Below, piece after piece: positions 62,062-64,000 of a stretch of DNA of 64,000 nucleotides (the stretch's first letter is position 1; every line of letters begins with the position of its first letter). Made by a program: the position numbers and the translations under genes. This stretch comes from Ruminococcaceae bacterium UBA4871 (GTDB lineage Bacteria > Bacillota > Clostridia > Oscillospirales > Acutalibacteraceae), in the NCBI GenBank assembly GCA_002399445.1, contig DHDR01000031.1, positions 622 through 64,621 on the forward strand, written 5' to 3'. Under the pieces are notes generated by a model. It was not told the DNA's origin. It did not search any database and worked only from the letters and a program-made list of their open reading frames with translations.

Positions 62062-62721
62062 TTACAAATGAAGCCGCCGCCGCAGTTCTTCTTTAACATG
62101 TCTGCCCCTGAAAATCAACATGGCCGCAAGCATCATTAGGCTGACTCCCACACACAGCAGGCTTGGCAGCAAAACGGTGATGCAGCCTGTCAATAACAGC
62201 ATCAGCTGCACAATTCCAAGCAGAGCATCCACCAATAAGTATACAATCAAACTTCCCGACGGAACACTAAACAAACGAAACATAAAAACCAGCGTTACCA
62301 TCGCACCCATGCAGACAATGGGTATGACAAAATTAATGCTCCATGCATGCCAGCCTGTCACATAATCCCACAAAACACTGAGAGCGGAAACCAGAAAGAC
62401 CTCCCACACCAACGTTTTGGGAACATTTCGCTGTTTATAAAGGGCCAGCCCTAATGTAAGCCACATGCAAAGCACACCGCCAAGTACGAACAGGCTCCAT
62501 GGCCCGTACTGCCGATTCAGAAAGTTCAGCAGCAGACACACAATGCAAGCCGACACACTTGCCAGCGCAAGGATGGAAATCCAAAGCCGACGCTGCCGGT
62601 GCCCATCCGGCAATTCTGGAAATCCGCTCGGTTCCGGCTCCCCCTGCAGAACTGCATTGCACAGCGGGCAGCGTTCCCGGTCACCGCGCACACTGACTTT
62701 GCATTTTTCGCAGTATTTCAT
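62062..62721 (-). CDS. Zinc-ribbon membrane protein (DUF6320-like)
   Basis: 219 residues. N-terminal zinc ribbon with CEKCKVSVRGDRERCPLCNAV (Cys at about 4, 7, 18 and 21), then about six hydrophobic helices in the rest (ISILALASVSACIVCLLL, SLFVLGGVLCMWLTLGLAL and others). Catalytic residues not seen. I recall this family standing next to condensation/alcohol-acetyltransferase-like genes in clostridia, as here, so they may act together. The role is unknown. Confidence 0.75.
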   Translation of the reverse strand: MKYCEKCKVSVRGDRERCPLCNAVLQGEPEPSGFPELPDGHRQRRLWISILALASVSACIVCLLLNFLNRQYGPWSLFVLGGVLCMWLTLGLALYKQRNVPKTLVWEVFLVSALSVLWDYVTGWHAWSINFVIPIVCMGAMVTLVFMFRLFSVPSGSLIVYLLVDALLGIVQLMLLLTGCITVLLPSLLCVGVSLMMLAAMLIFRGRHVKEELRRRLHL

Positions 62722-62739
62722 AAATATGCTCCCTATGGA

Positions 62740-64000
62740 TTAATTATCCTCAAAAAAATCTGTATCAATTTCCACCGGTATCCCCATATTTGTCAGCGAA
62801 CGAAAAAAATTCTTTTGAATTTCTGTGTTCAAAAAAGCAGAGGAAAAACTGAGCGTCATTTTCTCCTCATAAGTCAAACAGCACATCTGCACTTTCTGCG
62901 TACTGATGAATACCTCAAATTTCTCAATGTAGGGCCGCAGTTCTGCCGGCATATGCACAATACCAATATTAGAGACCGCACTGGTTTCTTTGCGAGTCTC
63001 CAAATAACTTCCCAAACGCATAACCCCATCTTTCACAGAAAGGATCATTGCACGAGCCAGTGGATTTTCAATCAGCATGATGTACTGGTTCACCCGATAC
63101 TGCAGCTCCTCCGGAGAGAGTCCAGCTTTAAACTGCTGATCCAATTTTGCAAGAATGCTTTTCAGACTTCCGTCTCCCTGTGAAAAGTCGTACCCCACAT
63201 CCATAACCCCAAAAAAGTTGCGTGCGGAAGCAGACCGAAAATGATTGCGCAGGTTGATTGGCACTGCAAGCACAATCGGACGACTGACATCTTTTACGGG
63301 CATCTCTTTTCGGATTGCCAGAATGACCAGCGCGCAAATCAGCTCCGTAAGGCTGGTCCCATAAGAGTGGCTGACATTCAGTAACTGTTTTGTCGGGACA
63401 GTCCCCACAATAACATTCAGCCGATAGTCCATCGTCCGCATTCCACGCAGCCGGTAAACGGTCTTATGAACCTTTTTAATTTTCGGTAGTTTCTGATAGT
63501 TGGCATAACGTGCAAAGCTGTCATCCATGCTCTGGCTCTCACTGGCATCATAGTCCAGTCCCGACAGTCCGCCAAGCGCTTCCGGATGCACACGTTTCAA
63601 ATAGCGAAAAATGAGTACCCGTAAAAAATGCATAGCACCGGTCCCATCGGAAATTGCATGAAACACTTCCAAATTAACCCTGCAGCCAAAATAGGTAACT
63701 TCAAACAAAAGATTGGATACATCCTTGTCATACAGCTGTGAGCAGGGTGATTTGTATTCGCGCTGGACTACCGGCATTTTGTCTGTGTCTTCAAGGTAAT
63801 ACCAGAAAAGCCCGCGCTTAATAATCGTTTGAAAACCGGGAAAAGAGCCAAGTGTCTGGTCGAGCGCCTCCTGCAGTTTCTGCGGCTGAACCGGCTCCTT
63901 CAATTCACAAACGAAGCGAAAAACCTTTGTATCCCTCTGCCCGCTGGTACAGGGGAAAATTTTTGCTGCTGTATCAAGACCTGTCCACTGGAATTTTCGG
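62740..64000 (-). CDS. Condensation-fold acyltransferase, alcohol acetyltransferase-like (5' end outside window)
   Basis: About 419 residues visible; the start lies beyond the right edge, since the frame stays open to 64000 (WTGLDTAAKIFPCTSGQRD upstream of the first internal start at 63903). The catalytic motif HxxxDG is HAISDGTGAMHF, as in chloramphenicol-acetyltransferase/condensation-fold enzymes such as alcohol acetyltransferases and papA proteins. Acyl donor and acceptor are not evident. Ends 18 bases before the zinc-ribbon gene. Confidence 0.82.
   Translation of the reverse strand, partial: RKFQWTGLDTAAKIFPCTSGQRDTKVFRFVCELKEPVQPQKLQEALDQTLGSFPGFQTIIKRGLFWYYLEDTDKMPVVQREYKSPCSQLYDKDVSNLLFEVTYFGCRVNLEVFHAISDGTGAMHFLRVLIFRYLKRVHPEALGGLSGLDYDASESQSMDDSFARYANYQKLPKIKKVHKTVYRLRGMRTMDYRLNVIVGTVPTKQLLNVSHSYGTSLTELICALVILAIRKEMPVKDVSRPIVLAVPINLRNHFRSASARNFFGVMDVGYDFSQGDGSLKSILAKLDQQFKAGLSPEELQYRVNQYIMLIENPLARAMILSVKDGVMRLGSYLETRKETSAVSNIGIVHMPAELRPYIEKFEVFISTQKVQMCCLTYEEKMTLSFSSAFLNTEIQKNFFRSLTNMGIPVEIDTDFFEDN

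Overview
The window is a chromosomal stretch of a low-to-moderate GC Gram-positive bacterium, most likely a clostridium of the Oscillospirales/Ruminococcaceae type. This rests on gene content and order: a complete Firmicutes-order S10-spc-alpha ribosomal cluster with a KOW protein between map and infA, AGGAGG-type ribosome binding sites almost everywhere, frequent TTG/GTG starts, DegV, YhgE/Pip, DUF5711 and ECF transporter genes, and an archaeal/eukaryote-type prolyl-tRNA synthetase. No phage, IS element or CRISPR array was seen; this is mainly core chromosome with small accessory islands.

Layout. 1-1.7 kb: the 5' part of an rRNA/tRNA (uracil-5)-methyltransferase gene and a small membrane-protein gene. 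1.8-4.1 kb (+): left-handed beta-helix protein, HAD phosphatase and FUSC-type membrane protein. 4.2-9.2 kb (-): a large heptad-repeat YhgE/Pip membrane protein, a GT39-like glycosyltransferase and a small partner gene. 9.5-25.2 kb (-): the ribosomal protein supercluster rpsJ to rplQ with secY, adk, map, infA and rpoA, preceded by a promoter and a structured leader with a terminator-like hairpin. 25.5-28.8 kb (-): GT8 glycosyltransferase, a small membrane protein, proS, acpP. 29.0-37.3 kb (+): aromatic amino acid genes, with an aroE-aroK fusion followed by aroF-tyrA-aroB-aroA-aroC-pheA, which covers DAHP synthesis to prephenate use except for dehydroquinase. The aroF group begins with a leader containing a short Tyr/Phe/Cys-rich reading frame and an intrinsic terminator, i.e. 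a candidate peptide-leader attenuator. 37.6-45.7 kb: mixed accessory genes (two DegV paralogues, flavodoxin, a decayed epimerase gene, a FetAB-like ABC exporter, an unusual superoxide dismutase, a four-tRNA operon, an unrecognised 346-residue protein). 45.7-58.9 kb (-): ClpC-like unfoldase with a zinc finger, pgsA, cvpA, DUF5711, truA, the ECF module ecfT-A2-A1, an rRNA methyltransferase, glmM and ruvBAC. 59-64 kb: a two-domain PPK2 kinase (+), then (-) a split ThrE-type exporter, a zinc-ribbon membrane protein and a condensation-fold acyltransferase that runs off the window.

Functionally, the centre is translation (ribosome, RNA polymerase alpha, Sec translocon, IF-1, proS, tRNAs) followed by a nearly complete route to Phe/Tyr. 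Translational coupling by ATGA or TAATG overlaps is common in the ribosomal, aromatic and ECF operons. The most interesting signals are the aroF leader, the rpsJ leader hairpin, the 63-residue super-repeat in the YhgE protein, the SOD with two replaced active-site-region histidines, and the epimerase pseudogene with a clear internal deletion.
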